A stretch of 64,000 nt of DNA from Natronococcus pandeyae (lineage in GTDB: Archaea > Halobacteriota > Halobacteria > Halobacteriales > Natrialbaceae): assembly GCF_008122205.1 (NCBI RefSeq), contig NZ_PHNJ01000002.1, positions 558,001 through 622,000 of the forward strand, in the 5' to 3' direction. Position numbers and translations under genes: made by a program. Below the pieces are notes generated by a model. That model searched no databases. It was not told the DNA's origin and worked only from the letters and a program-made list of their open reading frames with translations. This document shows positions 27,849 to 36,832 of this stretch, piece by piece. Position 1 is the first letter of the stretch. Every line of letters begins with the position of its first letter.

Positions 27849-27977
27849 CTACGCGCCGGCGTCGTCTGCTTCGAGCTGACAGCTCGGACTACAGTACCCT
27901 CGCTTCGCGGCTTCGGCGTCCGGGCTCGCCGTGAACGATTCGCCACACTCGTTGCACTCGAGGGTCTCGTACGCCAT
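27849..27977 (-). CDS. Small zinc-finger protein, 42 aa
   Basis: This short gene encodes MAYETLECNECGESFTASPD followed by a GYCSPSC segment and an acidic tail. Cysteines 8, 11, 29 and 33 form two metal-binding pairs (C-x2-C and C-x3-C), the pattern of the small zinc-finger proteins common in haloarchaea. The frame is cleanly closed and sits alone between the CDF gene and the divergent MBL-fold gene. The role is unknown, probably nucleic-acid or protein binding. Confidence 0.8.
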   Translation of the reverse strand: MAYETLECNECGESFTASPDAEAAKRGYCSPSCQLEADDAGA

Positions 27978-28113
27978 ACGTGTCCGATATTCGACCTCGT
28001 TCGTGATAAAAGTCGGTCCTCGGGCGGGAAGACGGTCGTTCTCGGCTCTCGGTTCGGGTTTCGAAGCTAGCCGCGACGCCAGCTTTTATCTCGTCACACG
28101 ACAGGCTACCGGT

Positions 28114-29034
28114 ATGGAAATTGGTGACGTTCGTGAGGTGACGGTCGGTGACTGTACGGACCTCTACTACCTCGACACCGGAATGTACGGAACGAGCGGG
28201 TACGGCGCCGTTTATATCCTCGACGACGACCAACCCGCAGTCGTCGACACCGGAATCGGGACGAACCACGAGCGAATCCTCGAGGCGCTCGACGAGGTCG
28301 GCATCGACCGGGACGAACTCGCGGTGATCGCGGTCACGCACATCCACCTCGACCACGCCGGCGGCGCGGGCTTTCTCGCCGAGGCGTGCCCGAACGCCGA
28401 GGTCTACGTTCCCGCGATCGGTGCGCGACACCTGGCCGACCCCTCGCAACTCGTCGCAGGGACCAAAGCGGCCGTCGGTGACCAGTGGGAGTACTACGTC
28501 GACCCGGAGCCGGTTCCCGAAGACCGGATCGTCGAGATCGAGGACGGCGACGTCGTCGACCTCGGGGACCACGAACTGCGCGTTCACGAGGCACCCGGCC
28601 ACGCGCCTCACCAGGTCGTCTTCGAGGATCCCGAAAACGACGCGGTCTTCACCGGCGACGCCGCCGGAATCTGGGTCCCCACGACCGAGCAGATCCTCGA
28701 GACCTCTCCGCCGTCGAACTTCCACCTCGAGCGCTGTCTCGAGGACGTCGAGACGCTCAAGGAGATCGATCCGGACGTGCTCTGTTACACCCACTTCGGG
28801 CCGCGATACGTCGGCGACGACGCCGAGGCGGCACTCGAGGAGTACGCGGCGGTCCTCTCGGAGTGGGTCGAACAGGTCGAGGAGAAACGGGCGGAACTCG
28901 AGGACGACGAGGCCCTCGTCGAGCACTTCGCGTCGGCCTCCGAGATGGCCGACGTCTGGGGCGAGCACAAGGCGAGCGCCGAGGCGGCGATGAACACCCG
29001 GGGCGTCGTCGGCTACCTGGATCACCGGGACTGA
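28114..29034 (+). CDS. MBL-fold metallohydrolase
   Basis: This 306-residue metallo-beta-lactamase-fold enzyme carries the metal motif THIHLDHAGGAG (HxHxDH). GHAPHQVV follows near residue 166, FTGDAAG supplies the bridging aspartate, and the final metal histidine is in YTHFGPRY. A helical C-terminal extension rich in Glu follows (about 245-306). ATG at 28114 was chosen because the conserved fold starts there. It resembles the broad haloarchaeal MBL group related to glyoxalase II; substrate is not predictable. Confidence 0.9.
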   Translation: MEIGDVREVTVGDCTDLYYLDTGMYGTSGYGAVYILDDDQPAVVDTGIGTNHERILEALDEVGIDRDELAVIAVTHIHLDHAGGAGFLAEACPNAEVYVPAIGARHLADPSQLVAGTKAAVGDQWEYYVDPEPVPEDRIVEIEDGDVVDLGDHELRVHEAPGHAPHQVVFEDPENDAVFTGDAAGIWVPTTEQILETSPPSNFHLERCLEDVETLKEIDPDVLCYTHFGPRYVGDDAEAALEEYAAVLSEWVEQVEEKRAELEDDEALVEHFASASEMADVWGEHKASAEAAMNTRGVVGYLDHRD

Positions 29035-29168
29035 GTTTCGACTGATCGTCACGTAACCGGACCATCCCGCAGCGCGGACGGGTATTCGTCGGTTACCGGA
29101 ATAAACAGGATGATAGATGTAGCCAGTTTCATCACGTTTTATCGCTCGGGAGGTACTGTCTCACGTGT

Positions 29169-31121
29169 ATGAACTGGCGGGACGCCGAACGCGAGTACGA
29201 GGACGCGGTCATCGGAGAAACGACGCTCGGACGGATGTTCGACGACGCCGTCGAGCGCCATCCGAACCGGCCCGCACAGCGGTACAAGGGCGGTATCTAC
29301 AACCGCTCGCTAACCGATTCGATCCTCGAGCCCGCCTCCGCGGGCGAGTTCCGGGCGATCTCCTACACCGAGATGCGCAACGTCGTCCGCAACCTCGCGG
29401 CTGGCTTTCGCGACCTCGGCGTCGACCAGGGCGACCGCGTCGGCATCTTCTCCAGCACGCGGATGGAGTGGGCCCAGACCGACTTCGCGCTGCTCTCCGC
29501 CGGGGCGGTCATCACGACCGTCTACAAGAGTTCCTCGCCGGACCAGGTCCGGTACCTGCTCGACGATCCCAGCGCGAACGGCGTCGTCGTCGAGAACGGG
29601 GAAGCTCTCGAGCGCGTCCTGGAAGTCGAAGACGACCTCGACCTCGAGTTCATCGTCTCGATGGATCGCGTCGAGGGGTACGAGGACCGCGACGACATCC
29701 TGTCGCTCGCGGACGTTCACGACCGCGGCGAGGAGGTCTTCGATCTCGAGACCTACGAGGAGTGGCTCGACGCGCCCGACCTGGACGACCTGGCGAGTCT
29801 GATCTACACGAGCGGGACGACAGGCCAGCCGAAGGGCGTCCAGCTCACCCACTGGAACTTCCGGTCGAACGTCAACCAGATCCGGAAGCGCTACGGCCCG
29901 CGCCCGGACAAGAGCGACGAGCTGCCGGTCATCAACGAGGAGACCCAGACGGTCTCGTACCTGCCGCTGGCACACGTCTTCGAGCGAACGTCCGGACACT
30001 TCCTGGTGTTCGCCAGCGGCGGCTGCGTCGCCTACGCAGAGGATACGGAGACGCTCAAGGAGGATTTCGGCTCGGTGCAGCCGAACACGGCGACGAGCGT
30101 CCCCCGCGTCTACGAGAAGATCTACGACACGATCCGCGAGCAGGCCAGCGAATCGCCGGTCAAAAAGCGGATCTTCGAGTGGGCGACCGACGTCGGCGTC
30201 GAGTACCAGGAGACCGACGATCCGGGAGCGGTTCTCGGCGCGAAGCAGTCGCTCGCGGACAAACTGGTCTTCTCGAACGTGCGCGAGGCCCTCGGCGGCG
30301 AGATCGAGATCCTGATCAGCGGCGGCGGCAGCCTCTCGAAGGAGCTCTGTACGCTGTACCACGCGATGGGGCTGCCGATCTACGAGGGGTACGGCCTCAC
30401 CGAAACCGCGCCGGTCGTCTCGGTCAACCCGCCCGAGGAGCCCAGGATCGGGACCATCGGCCCGACGCTCCCCGGCGTCGACGTGACGGTCGACGAGTCG
30501 GTCGCCGACCAGGACGCCTTCGACGACCCCGGCGAGGTCGGCGAACTGCTCGTCAACGGGCCGAACGTCACCCAGGGCTACTGGGAGAAACCCGGGGCGA
30601 CCCAGCGTGCGTTCACCGAGGAGGATGGAACACGGTGGTTCCGCACCGGCGACATCGTCCACCTGCGCCCCGACGACTACATCGAGTTTCGCGACCGCGT
30701 AAAACAGATCATCGTGCTCTCGACGGGGAAGAACGTCGCCCCCGGTCCCATCGAGGACGGCTTCGCTGCCAGTGAGATCGTCGAACAGTGCATGGTCGTC
30801 GGCGACGGCGAAAAGTTCATCGGCGCCCTGCTCGTCCCCAACGCGGAGCACGTCCGCGACTGGGCCGACGAAGAGGGTATCGACGTTCCGGAGGACCCCG
30901 AGGCGATGTGCGACGACGAGCGCGTCCGGGAGTACGTCCAGCGAGAGGTCGACGACGTCAACGAGGACTTCGAGAAGCACGAGACCATCAAGCAGTTCGA
31001 ACTCGTCCCCCGGGAGTTCACGGAGGAGAACGATATGTTGACGCCGACGATGAAGAAGAAACGTCGCGTCATCCTCGACCGGTTCGAGGACCGAGTCGAC
31101 CGGATCTACGAGGAGGCGTAG
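29169..31121 (+). CDS. Long-chain fatty acyl-CoA synthetase (AMP-forming)
   Basis: This 650-residue member of the AMP-binding (ANL) family activates fatty acids to acyl-CoA through acyl-AMP. The nucleotide loop LIYTSGTTGQPKGVQLTH is near residue 213-230. YEGYGLTETAPVVSVNPP, WFRTGDIVHLRPDDYIEF and VLSTGKNVAPGPIE follow in the expected order. The closest bacterial analogues are FadD15/FAA1-type enzymes of 600-650 residues. A promoter-like TTTTATC lies about 29 bases upstream and a GGGAGGT about 15 bases upstream. The gene is monocistronic by spacing. Confidence 0.93.
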   Translation: MNWRDAEREYEDAVIGETTLGRMFDDAVERHPNRPAQRYKGGIYNRSLTDSILEPASAGEFRAISYTEMRNVVRNLAAGFRDLGVDQGDRVGIFSSTRMEWAQTDFALLSAGAVITTVYKSSSPDQVRYLLDDPSANGVVVENGEALERVLEVEDDLDLEFIVSMDRVEGYEDRDDILSLADVHDRGEEVFDLETYEEWLDAPDLDDLASLIYTSGTTGQPKGVQLTHWNFRSNVNQIRKRYGPRPDKSDELPVINEETQTVSYLPLAHVFERTSGHFLVFASGGCVAYAEDTETLKEDFGSVQPNTATSVPRVYEKIYDTIREQASESPVKKRIFEWATDVGVEYQETDDPGAVLGAKQSLADKLVFSNVREALGGEIEILISGGGSLSKELCTLYHAMGLPIYEGYGLTETAPVVSVNPPEEPRIGTIGPTLPGVDVTVDESVADQDAFDDPGEVGELLVNGPNVTQGYWEKPGATQRAFTEEDGTRWFRTGDIVHLRPDDYIEFRDRVKQIIVLSTGKNVAPGPIEDGFAASEIVEQCMVVGDGEKFIGALLVPNAEHVRDWADEEGIDVPEDPEAMCDDERVREYVQREVDDVNEDFEKHETIKQFELVPREFTEENDMLTPTMKKKRRVILDRFEDRVDRIYEEA

Positions 31122-31320
31122 GGCGGTTCTGCCGACTCGATTCCGCTCCTCTACCCGTCGGATATTCTATTTATAAAATTTCGTGAAAATTGGGGCTGAC
31201 ACCGTTCTGAGAGCTTCTACGCCGATCCGGTGCGCTAAACATGCTGGAGCCTAGAACGGTGTATCTAGATTCGATGTCCCGGCACAGAACCGGCGGACGA
31301 CGGCTGCGAGGAATACAGAC

Positions 31321-32898
31321 ATGGATCTGAATCGTCGCGAGTTCGGCACGGCTGCGGGGGTCTCGCTGTCGGCGATCCTCGCAGGGTGTAGCGTACTCGA
31401 GGACGACGAAGACGAGGACGAGGATCCCGGGCTGGATCTCGAGGGTCTCGAGGACCCGAACGACGAGAGTGACGACGATTCGGACGCCGGGGACGCCGAG
31501 GACGGAGATGACGGAGATGACGGCGACGACGGCGACGACGACGGGTTGCACGAGGACGAGTCCATACCGGGCACGATCCTGCTATCGGACGAGGCCAAAG
31601 CGCACCTCAAGGTCGTACAACACGCCTTCACCTGGCGGAACGAGCCGCCGAGCGAGCAGTGTTACGTCCACGTAATGCTCGAGAACACGGGCGATGCGGA
31701 GCTGACGCTCGACGTGGAGGCTCGGATCTACGGCGAAGACGGATCCGAACTGTCCTCGAGCAGCGGGATCTACGACGAAGAGGGATCCGTACTCGCCTCC
31801 GACGGGGAGACTACCGTCGAGGGACCCAAACCGGGCGAGAACGACGCCGTCTACTCGCTCGAACTCGACGACTGCGAGGAGACTGCCGAGTACGAACTCG
31901 AGATCGATACGGTCGAGGTCGCGGGCGACCCGGACGAGGACGATCCGGAGGAAACTGACGAGCCGGACGAGGAAGACGACGAACCGTACGAATCGGAAGA
32001 GGCCGACGAATCCGACGAGCAGGACGGGTCGGACGAGCCTGGCGACGGTGACGAAGACGAGGACGAATCTGACGACGGTGACGAAGACGAGGACGCCGAC
32101 GACGAGGATGAACCAACCGACGATGACGGCGATGAGGAAGAAGACGAAGAAGCTGGCGACGACGAAGACGACGAGGACACTGACGAAGACGACGAGGATG
32201 CCGACGACGATGACGAGGGCGCCGATGATGAGGACGAAGATGGCGAAGACGACCAGGATGAAGACGACGACGGAGACGAGCAGGATGATGACGACGAGGA
32301 CGAAGACGAAGACGAGTCGGCCGATGAGGATGCGGACGAAGACGAGCAGGATGCGGACGAAAACGGTGACGAAGAGAACGGAGACGATGAACAGGACGGC
32401 GATGAGCAGGATGACGACGAGGACGAGCAGGATGCGGACGACGACGAAGATGGCGAAGACGATTCCGATGAAGACGACTCCGACGACGTAGACCAGGACG
32501 ACACCGACTCGAGAGGCTCGGACGACGATGACGACGAAGACGATTCCGACGACGAGGACGACCCGGAGGAGCCCGAAAACGGTGGCAATGGCGACGCGAA
32601 CGACGACGAAGCGGACGAAGACGATGAGGTGGACGACGAAGACGAGCAAGATGATGGCGACGAAGACGAGTCGGCCGATGAGGATGCGGACGACGACGAA
32701 AATGGCGAGGACGACGTGGACGGAGACGGAGACGAAGACGAGCAGGACGGAGACGACGAGGACGGAGACGACGACGAGGACGAGTCGGCCGATGAGGATG
32801 CGGACGACGACGAAGACGAGGACGAAAATGACGACGACTCGTCCGGGATACTCCCCATAGAGCCGGGCGACCTGTTCGGCGCGAGCGACTCCGAGTGA
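31321..32898 (+). CDS. Extremely acidic Tat lipoprotein with FxLyD-like domain
   Basis: This 525-residue predicted surface protein begins with a Tat-like NRREFG and a lipobox ending LAGC (C23). A short acidic linker is followed by a folded beta domain (about 85-200) with HVMLENTGDAELTLDVEARI, similar to FxLyD-type domains. From about residue 205 to 510 the sequence is almost only Asp and Glu with scattered Gly, Ser, Asn, Ala and Gln. The DNA consists of GAC/GAG/GAT codons with imperfect internal repeats. It is probably a cell-surface, ion-binding or spacing domain. No partner gene is apparent. Confidence 0.8.
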   Translation: MDLNRREFGTAAGVSLSAILAGCSVLEDDEDEDEDPGLDLEGLEDPNDESDDDSDAGDAEDGDDGDDGDDGDDDGLHEDESIPGTILLSDEAKAHLKVVQHAFTWRNEPPSEQCYVHVMLENTGDAELTLDVEARIYGEDGSELSSSSGIYDEEGSVLASDGETTVEGPKPGENDAVYSLELDDCEETAEYELEIDTVEVAGDPDEDDPEETDEPDEEDDEPYESEEADESDEQDGSDEPGDGDEDEDESDDGDEDEDADDEDEPTDDDGDEEEDEEAGDDEDDEDTDEDDEDADDDDEGADDEDEDGEDDQDEDDDGDEQDDDDEDEDEDESADEDADEDEQDADENGDEENGDDEQDGDEQDDDEDEQDADDDEDGEDDSDEDDSDDVDQDDTDSRGSDDDDDEDDSDDEDDPEEPENGGNGDANDDEADEDDEVDDEDEQDDGDEDESADEDADDDENGEDDVDGDGDEDEQDGDDEDGDDDEDESADEDADDDEDEDENDDDSSGILPIEPGDLFGASDSE

Positions 32899-33308
32899 AC
32901 GGGCTCGAGTCGCGTTTCGATCGAACGACCATAGAGGGCGGTCCAGACCGCGCCGAAGAGGACGAGTACGCCCGTGATGTCACGGGCGTTCGTGACGACG
33001 GGAATCGTCGTGTCGTCGGACCGTAGCCGAATCTGAACGACGTATAGACCGAAACCGCGTCGACGACGGAGCCGGACGGCGAGCAGCGTTCCGCTGACAG
33101 TCGATTGCGGAACTGGAACGTGCAGCGAAGACGGTCCGCGATACGCTACTCGTGCGCGGTCCGCCGGAGGGGGTTCGAGACGCTTCGTGAGGTCCCGGGG
33201 AACGGTACGGACGGCCTCGAAATCGAGCACCGGACGAACGGTTCGAACCGCCACCCGGCGACCGGGACTCGCCACAAAAGCTATGCCGCGACCGGGCCGT
33301 GGCCCGGT
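32899..33308. other. Gap holding an mgtE remnant
   Basis: This 410-base gap between the acidic lipoprotein and a small hypothetical gene contains the minus-strand mgtE-like fragment listed separately. The remaining part has no recognised gene, although long frames remain open because of the high G+C content. Confidence 0.5.
32930..33055 (-). pseudogene. Remnant of an MgtE C-terminus
   Basis: On the minus strand the translation GLYVVQIRLRSDDTTIPVVT continues as NARDITGVLVLFG. This aligns with GSYRLGIDPDDTTIPIVTNV and VDVFGMVIFIG from the half-MgtE gene at 22743-23327. DNA similarity is visible too, in the shared GGAATCGTCGTGTCGTCGG. Upstream sequence loses the membrane-helix pattern and there is no DMGGN motif, so only the last helix and pore motif survive. 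It shows that a further mgtE-like gene once lay here. Confidence 0.7.
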
Positions 33309-33569
33309 ATGACAGTTCACGGCACGCCCTCCCTGCAAGCCACCGGCGACGCTCTCTTTCCGGGGACGACCGTCCGGTACCACTATCGGTCCGGCGACGG
33401 ACTCGCGACCGTCGTTGAACGGACGGAACGGTACGTGACCGTCGTCGGGACGGACTATAACGGGACGTTCACGCACGACCAGATCGACCGACTGCTCGCG
33501 GCGGATCGGCTCCAAATCGTCCTCGACGACGAGATCCACGCTCCCGAGAGCGCGCTCTCGGATCCGTGA
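33309..33569 (+). CDS. Small conserved-looking protein, 86 aa
   Basis: This 86-residue soluble protein starts MTVHGTPSLQATGDALFPGT. It looks like a small beta-barrel: VRYHYRSGDGLATVVERTER, then YVTVVGTDYNGTFTHDQIDR. It may be SH3- or PRC-like, but no family was recognised with certainty. An upstream hairpin-forming GCCGCGACCGGGCCGTGGCC lies just before the ATG. It is convergent with the beta-propeller gene that follows. Confidence 0.6.
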   Translation: MTVHGTPSLQATGDALFPGTTVRYHYRSGDGLATVVERTERYVTVVGTDYNGTFTHDQIDRLLAADRLQIVLDDEIHAPESALSDP

Positions 33570-33599
33570 CGGAGCCGGACTCTCGGACCCGACTCCCGA

Positions 33600-34919
33600 T
33601 TATCGGAGCGCGGTGAGGGTCCCGTCCCAGAGGAGGTAGACCGTCTCCCCGTCGACGATCGGCAAACCCGGTCTGAGGAAGTCGGAATCGGGCGCGTGTT
33701 CGAGGTCTGCGAGGGAGAACTCCCAGTAGTCGCTCCCGTCCTCGAGATCGAAGCCGACGACGTGGTACTCCCGGCCGACGACCTCCTCGCCGTCGTCGCT
33801 CAGTCGATCACAGCCGCGGAGGGAGACGGCCGTCTCGCCGAGGATCGCCGGCCCGTGGACCGATCCGGTGTCGTACGACCACCGTTCGTCGCCCGTCTCG
33901 AGGTCGATCGCGTGGAGTCCATCTCCCGACGCCGTGAGCGCGGTCCCGTCGGCGACGGCGAGCAGCCTGTTCCCCGGGACGTTCCGTTCGCGTTCGCCGG
34001 TCGCTGCGTCGAGGACGATCGTTTCTTCGGGCGTCGTGACGAAGACCCGCTCTCCGGCCGCGACGAGCCTGCTTCGCGCGTCGTCCTCCGGATCGAACGT
34101 CCACAGCGTCTCGCCCGTCGCCGGTTCGAGAGCGACGATCTCGCGCTCCGAAGAACCGTCGCCGACGGCCGCGTAGACCGCCTCGGCCGTGACGGCCAGC
34201 GAGTTCGGCGCGAACGAGTCGGTGCCGGCGGCGTCGACCGACTCGCGGGTCCAGCGGACCGAGCCGTCGGTCGGGTTCACGGCGTGGAACTTCCGCTCTC
34301 CGTACTCGCCGGTGATCGCGTAGACGGTCCCGAACCCGAGTTCGGGCTGGAACACCATCTCCGTCCCGTCGAACCCCTGCGTCCAGCGAACGTCGCCGCT
34401 CGCGGGATCCAGCGCCGTCAACCGTTCGCCGCCGACGTAGACGCCGTCGTCCGCGACGACCGGCGTAATGCCGTCGCTCATGTTGACCGTGGACTCGTCG
34501 GCGCCGATCGCCCCGCTGGTCCACTCGAACGAACCGTCGGCCGCGTCGAGGGCGTGAACTTCCCCGTCCGGAGTCCGCGCGTAGACCGTGTCGTCGGCGA
34601 CGGCGACCGCGCCGCTATCGACCGCGACGCCCTCGTAGCTCCAGGCCGCCCCTCCGAGCCCCTCGAGGTCGCCTTCAGCCGGAACGGCTCCGGTGTTTCC
34701 CGGTCCTCCGCGGAAGGACGACCACCCGTTCGCGGGATCGGCGACGACATCCGCATCGCGTACGTCGTCCGGCTCCGCGTCCTCCGACTCGTCCGTCGCC
34801 GTCTCCTCCGATTCGCTCGATTCTCCCGTTTCGTTCCCCGAGCCGATTGCGGCGAAACTGCTGCCGGTTACCAGAGCCGATCCGGCCGCGATAACGGTCC
34901 GTCTATCGAATTTCGACAT
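33600..34919 (-). CDS. PQQ-like beta-propeller protein, exported
   Basis: This 439-residue protein has an N-terminal signal-like segment (DRRTVIAAGSALVTGSSFAA) and an acidic linker of about 45 residues. Repeated propeller blades follow, of the type DGEVHALDAADGSFEWTSGA, ERLTALDPASGDVRWTQGF and EIVALEPATGETLWTFDPE. The blades and spacing fit an eight-bladed PQQ/YncE-type propeller used for binding at the cell surface; no PQQ-dehydrogenase active site is evident. It is divergent from the AOR gene. A related lipoprotein is encoded at 60509-61714. Confidence 0.88.
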   Translation of the reverse strand: MSKFDRRTVIAAGSALVTGSSFAAIGSGNETGESSESEETATDESEDAEPDDVRDADVVADPANGWSSFRGGPGNTGAVPAEGDLEGLGGAAWSYEGVAVDSGAVAVADDTVYARTPDGEVHALDAADGSFEWTSGAIGADESTVNMSDGITPVVADDGVYVGGERLTALDPASGDVRWTQGFDGTEMVFQPELGFGTVYAITGEYGERKFHAVNPTDGSVRWTRESVDAAGTDSFAPNSLAVTAEAVYAAVGDGSSEREIVALEPATGETLWTFDPEDDARSRLVAAGERVFVTTPEETIVLDAATGERERNVPGNRLLAVADGTALTASGDGLHAIDLETGDERWSYDTGSVHGPAILGETAVSLRGCDRLSDDGEEVVGREYHVVGFDLEDGSDYWEFSLADLEHAPDSDFLRPGLPIVDGETVYLLWDGTLTALR

Positions 34920-35011
34920 GTCTCGAGCGAGAACAGTCCTCCGTATTGTTATCAGTGTAATAATACGATCTCCGTCAGTAAAAAAACAGTTTTCTACGCG
35001 GAATTCCTCGA

Positions 35012-35028
35012 AATAGAACTGTTCTATT
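35012..35028. promoter_or_regulatory. Perfect 17-base palindrome, possible operator
   Basis: AATAGAAC-T-GTTCTATT is a perfect inverted repeat in the divergent intergenic region between the beta-propeller gene and the AOR gene. It is about 108 bases before the AOR start and 93 bases before the propeller start, in an A+T-rich patch. It could be a binding site for a dimeric regulator of either gene, or a short hairpin in a transcript leader. Confidence 0.4.
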
Positions 35029-35135
35029 CGGCACCTTACGTCGTCGATCCGTCCGCGAGTTCGTGACCGCGGCGCGACGCCACTCTGGGGACAAACCCAA
35101 ACCGTTTTGCGAAACCGCGTCCCACACTATCGACT

Positions 35136-36815
35136 ATGAAACACGTCCGCGGTCCGCTGTGCTCGATCGACCTCGGTGACCGATCGATGTCGACTGAATC
35201 GATCGACGACACGCTCGAGTCGTTCATCGGTGGGCGAGCGCTCGGGACGAAACTGGCCCACGACCGCATCCCGTTCGACGCGGATCCGCTCGGGGCCGAC
35301 AATCGGCTCTACTTCGCGACGGGGCCGCTCCAGCACTCGCAGATGAGCTTTACCGGGCGGATGTCGGCGACGGGGCTGTCGCCGCTGACCGACGGGCTAC
35401 TCTCCTCGAACGCCGGCGGCTTCCTCTCACGGAACTTCACCGCGACGGGCTACAGCGCCCTCGAGGTCACCGGCGCGAGCGACGAACTCGTCGTCGTCCA
35501 CGTCACCGACGAGGGTGTCGAGTTCGAGGCGGTTCCCGACCTCGAGGAAGCGACGGTTCCCGAGACCTGCGAGTACATCGAGGACGAACACGGCCTCGAG
35601 TCGGAGCACACGGTGGTCGTCGGTCCGGCGGGCGAGAACGAGGTCCGGTTCGCCTCGATCATGACGTCGGAGGAGCGCGCGTTCGGACGGGGCGGACTGG
35701 GAGCCGTACTGGGGTCGAAGAACGTCAAGGCGATCACCTTCGACGGCGACTCGACTCGAGAAATCGAGATTCCGCCGCTCCAGATGGACGTTCACAGTGA
35801 GGCCGCCCAGGCTGACCACCCGATGAAAGCACAGGGGACGACCTCTGTCACCGAGTACGCTAACATGGTCGAGGCGCTGCCGACGCGGTACTTCTCCGAA
35901 CTCTCCTTCGAGGGAATCGAAGGCGTCAGCGGCGACCGCGTCGAGGAGAAGAAGTACAAGAAAGGGACCTGTTCGGCCTGCGCGTTCGCCTGCAAGCTGC
36001 CGACCCGCGACGAGGAGTCGGGCCTCGAGACCGAGGGGCCGGAGTACGAGACACTGATGGCGTTCGGTCCGAACTCGGACGTCGACGACATCGTCGACGT
36101 GATGAAATCGAACAAGCTCTGTGACGAACTCGGGTTGGACACGATCTCCTGTGGCGACACCGTCGCGGCCTACCTCGCGAGCGAGGACGAGTTCGGCAAC
36201 GTCGACCTGATCCACGATCTGGTCGAGAAGATCGCCTACCGCGAGGACGTCGGCGACACACTCGCGGAGGGCGTCGACCGAGTCCACGACGATCTCGGCG
36301 TCGAGAACTGGTCCGTCAAGGGGATGGAGTTCGCGGCCCACGACGGGCGTACCCTGAACGGCCAGGGACTCGCGTTCGCGACCTCGAACCGCGGTGCCGA
36401 CCACATGTACGCCGAGTTCTACCCCTACGAGTACCCGCTGGTCGACTCCGAGAAGGCCTTCGACAAGTCGGGTCTCGAGGACAAGCCGCCGAAGGTCGTC
36501 GAACTCGAGAACCTCAACGCGATCAAGGACAGCGCCGTTCTCTGTAAGTTCTCGCGGGACTTCGTCGACGAGGAGCGGCTGTCGACCCTGCTCGACGCCG
36601 ACTACGAGGATCTGCTCGAGATCGGCGGTCGGATCGTCGCGCTCGAGCGTCACTTCAACAACCAGCGCGGCTTCGACCGGAGCGACGACACGCTGCCGTA
36701 CGAACTGCCGGACTTCGACGCCGCGCTCGACGAGTACTACGCGGAGCGCGGCTGGGAGGACGACGGCACCGTCCCCGAGGACCACGTCGAAGGCGCCGCC
36801 CCAGCGGACGACTAG
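35136..36815 (+). CDS. Aldehyde:ferredoxin oxidoreductase (tungsten)
   Basis: This 559-residue enzyme of the AOR family oxidises aldehydes to acids with ferredoxin, using a tungsten-bis-pterin and a [4Fe-4S] cluster. FIGGRALGTKLA opens the N-terminal pterin domain. FATGPL, SNAGGFLSRNF and GRGGLGAVLGSKNVKAI follow. The cluster cysteines are C279, C282 and C286 (CSACAFAC), and a fourth lies in LGLDTISCGDT. Length is a little short of the 600-residue archaeal type but all core motifs are present. It lies 1.4 kb before the ethanolamine lyase genes, so acetaldehyde is a plausible substrate. Confidence 0.93.
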   Translation: MKHVRGPLCSIDLGDRSMSTESIDDTLESFIGGRALGTKLAHDRIPFDADPLGADNRLYFATGPLQHSQMSFTGRMSATGLSPLTDGLLSSNAGGFLSRNFTATGYSALEVTGASDELVVVHVTDEGVEFEAVPDLEEATVPETCEYIEDEHGLESEHTVVVGPAGENEVRFASIMTSEERAFGRGGLGAVLGSKNVKAITFDGDSTREIEIPPLQMDVHSEAAQADHPMKAQGTTSVTEYANMVEALPTRYFSELSFEGIEGVSGDRVEEKKYKKGTCSACAFACKLPTRDEESGLETEGPEYETLMAFGPNSDVDDIVDVMKSNKLCDELGLDTISCGDTVAAYLASEDEFGNVDLIHDLVEKIAYREDVGDTLAEGVDRVHDDLGVENWSVKGMEFAAHDGRTLNGQGLAFATSNRGADHMYAEFYPYEYPLVDSEKAFDKSGLEDKPPKVVELENLNAIKDSAVLCKFSRDFVDEERLSTLLDADYEDLLEIGGRIVALERHFNNQRGFDRSDDTLPYELPDFDAALDEYYAERGWEDDGTVPEDHVEGAAPADD

Positions 36816-36832
36816 CCGATCGGATCGATTTT

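Noticed and set aside
31582-33539. Very long open frames on the minus strand opposite the acidic lipoprotein
   Set aside because: They are mirror images of the Asp/Glu codon repeats and translate into poly-Ser or Val/Leu runs or Arg/Pro-rich strings without any fold. The plus-strand frame has a Tat signal and lipobox.
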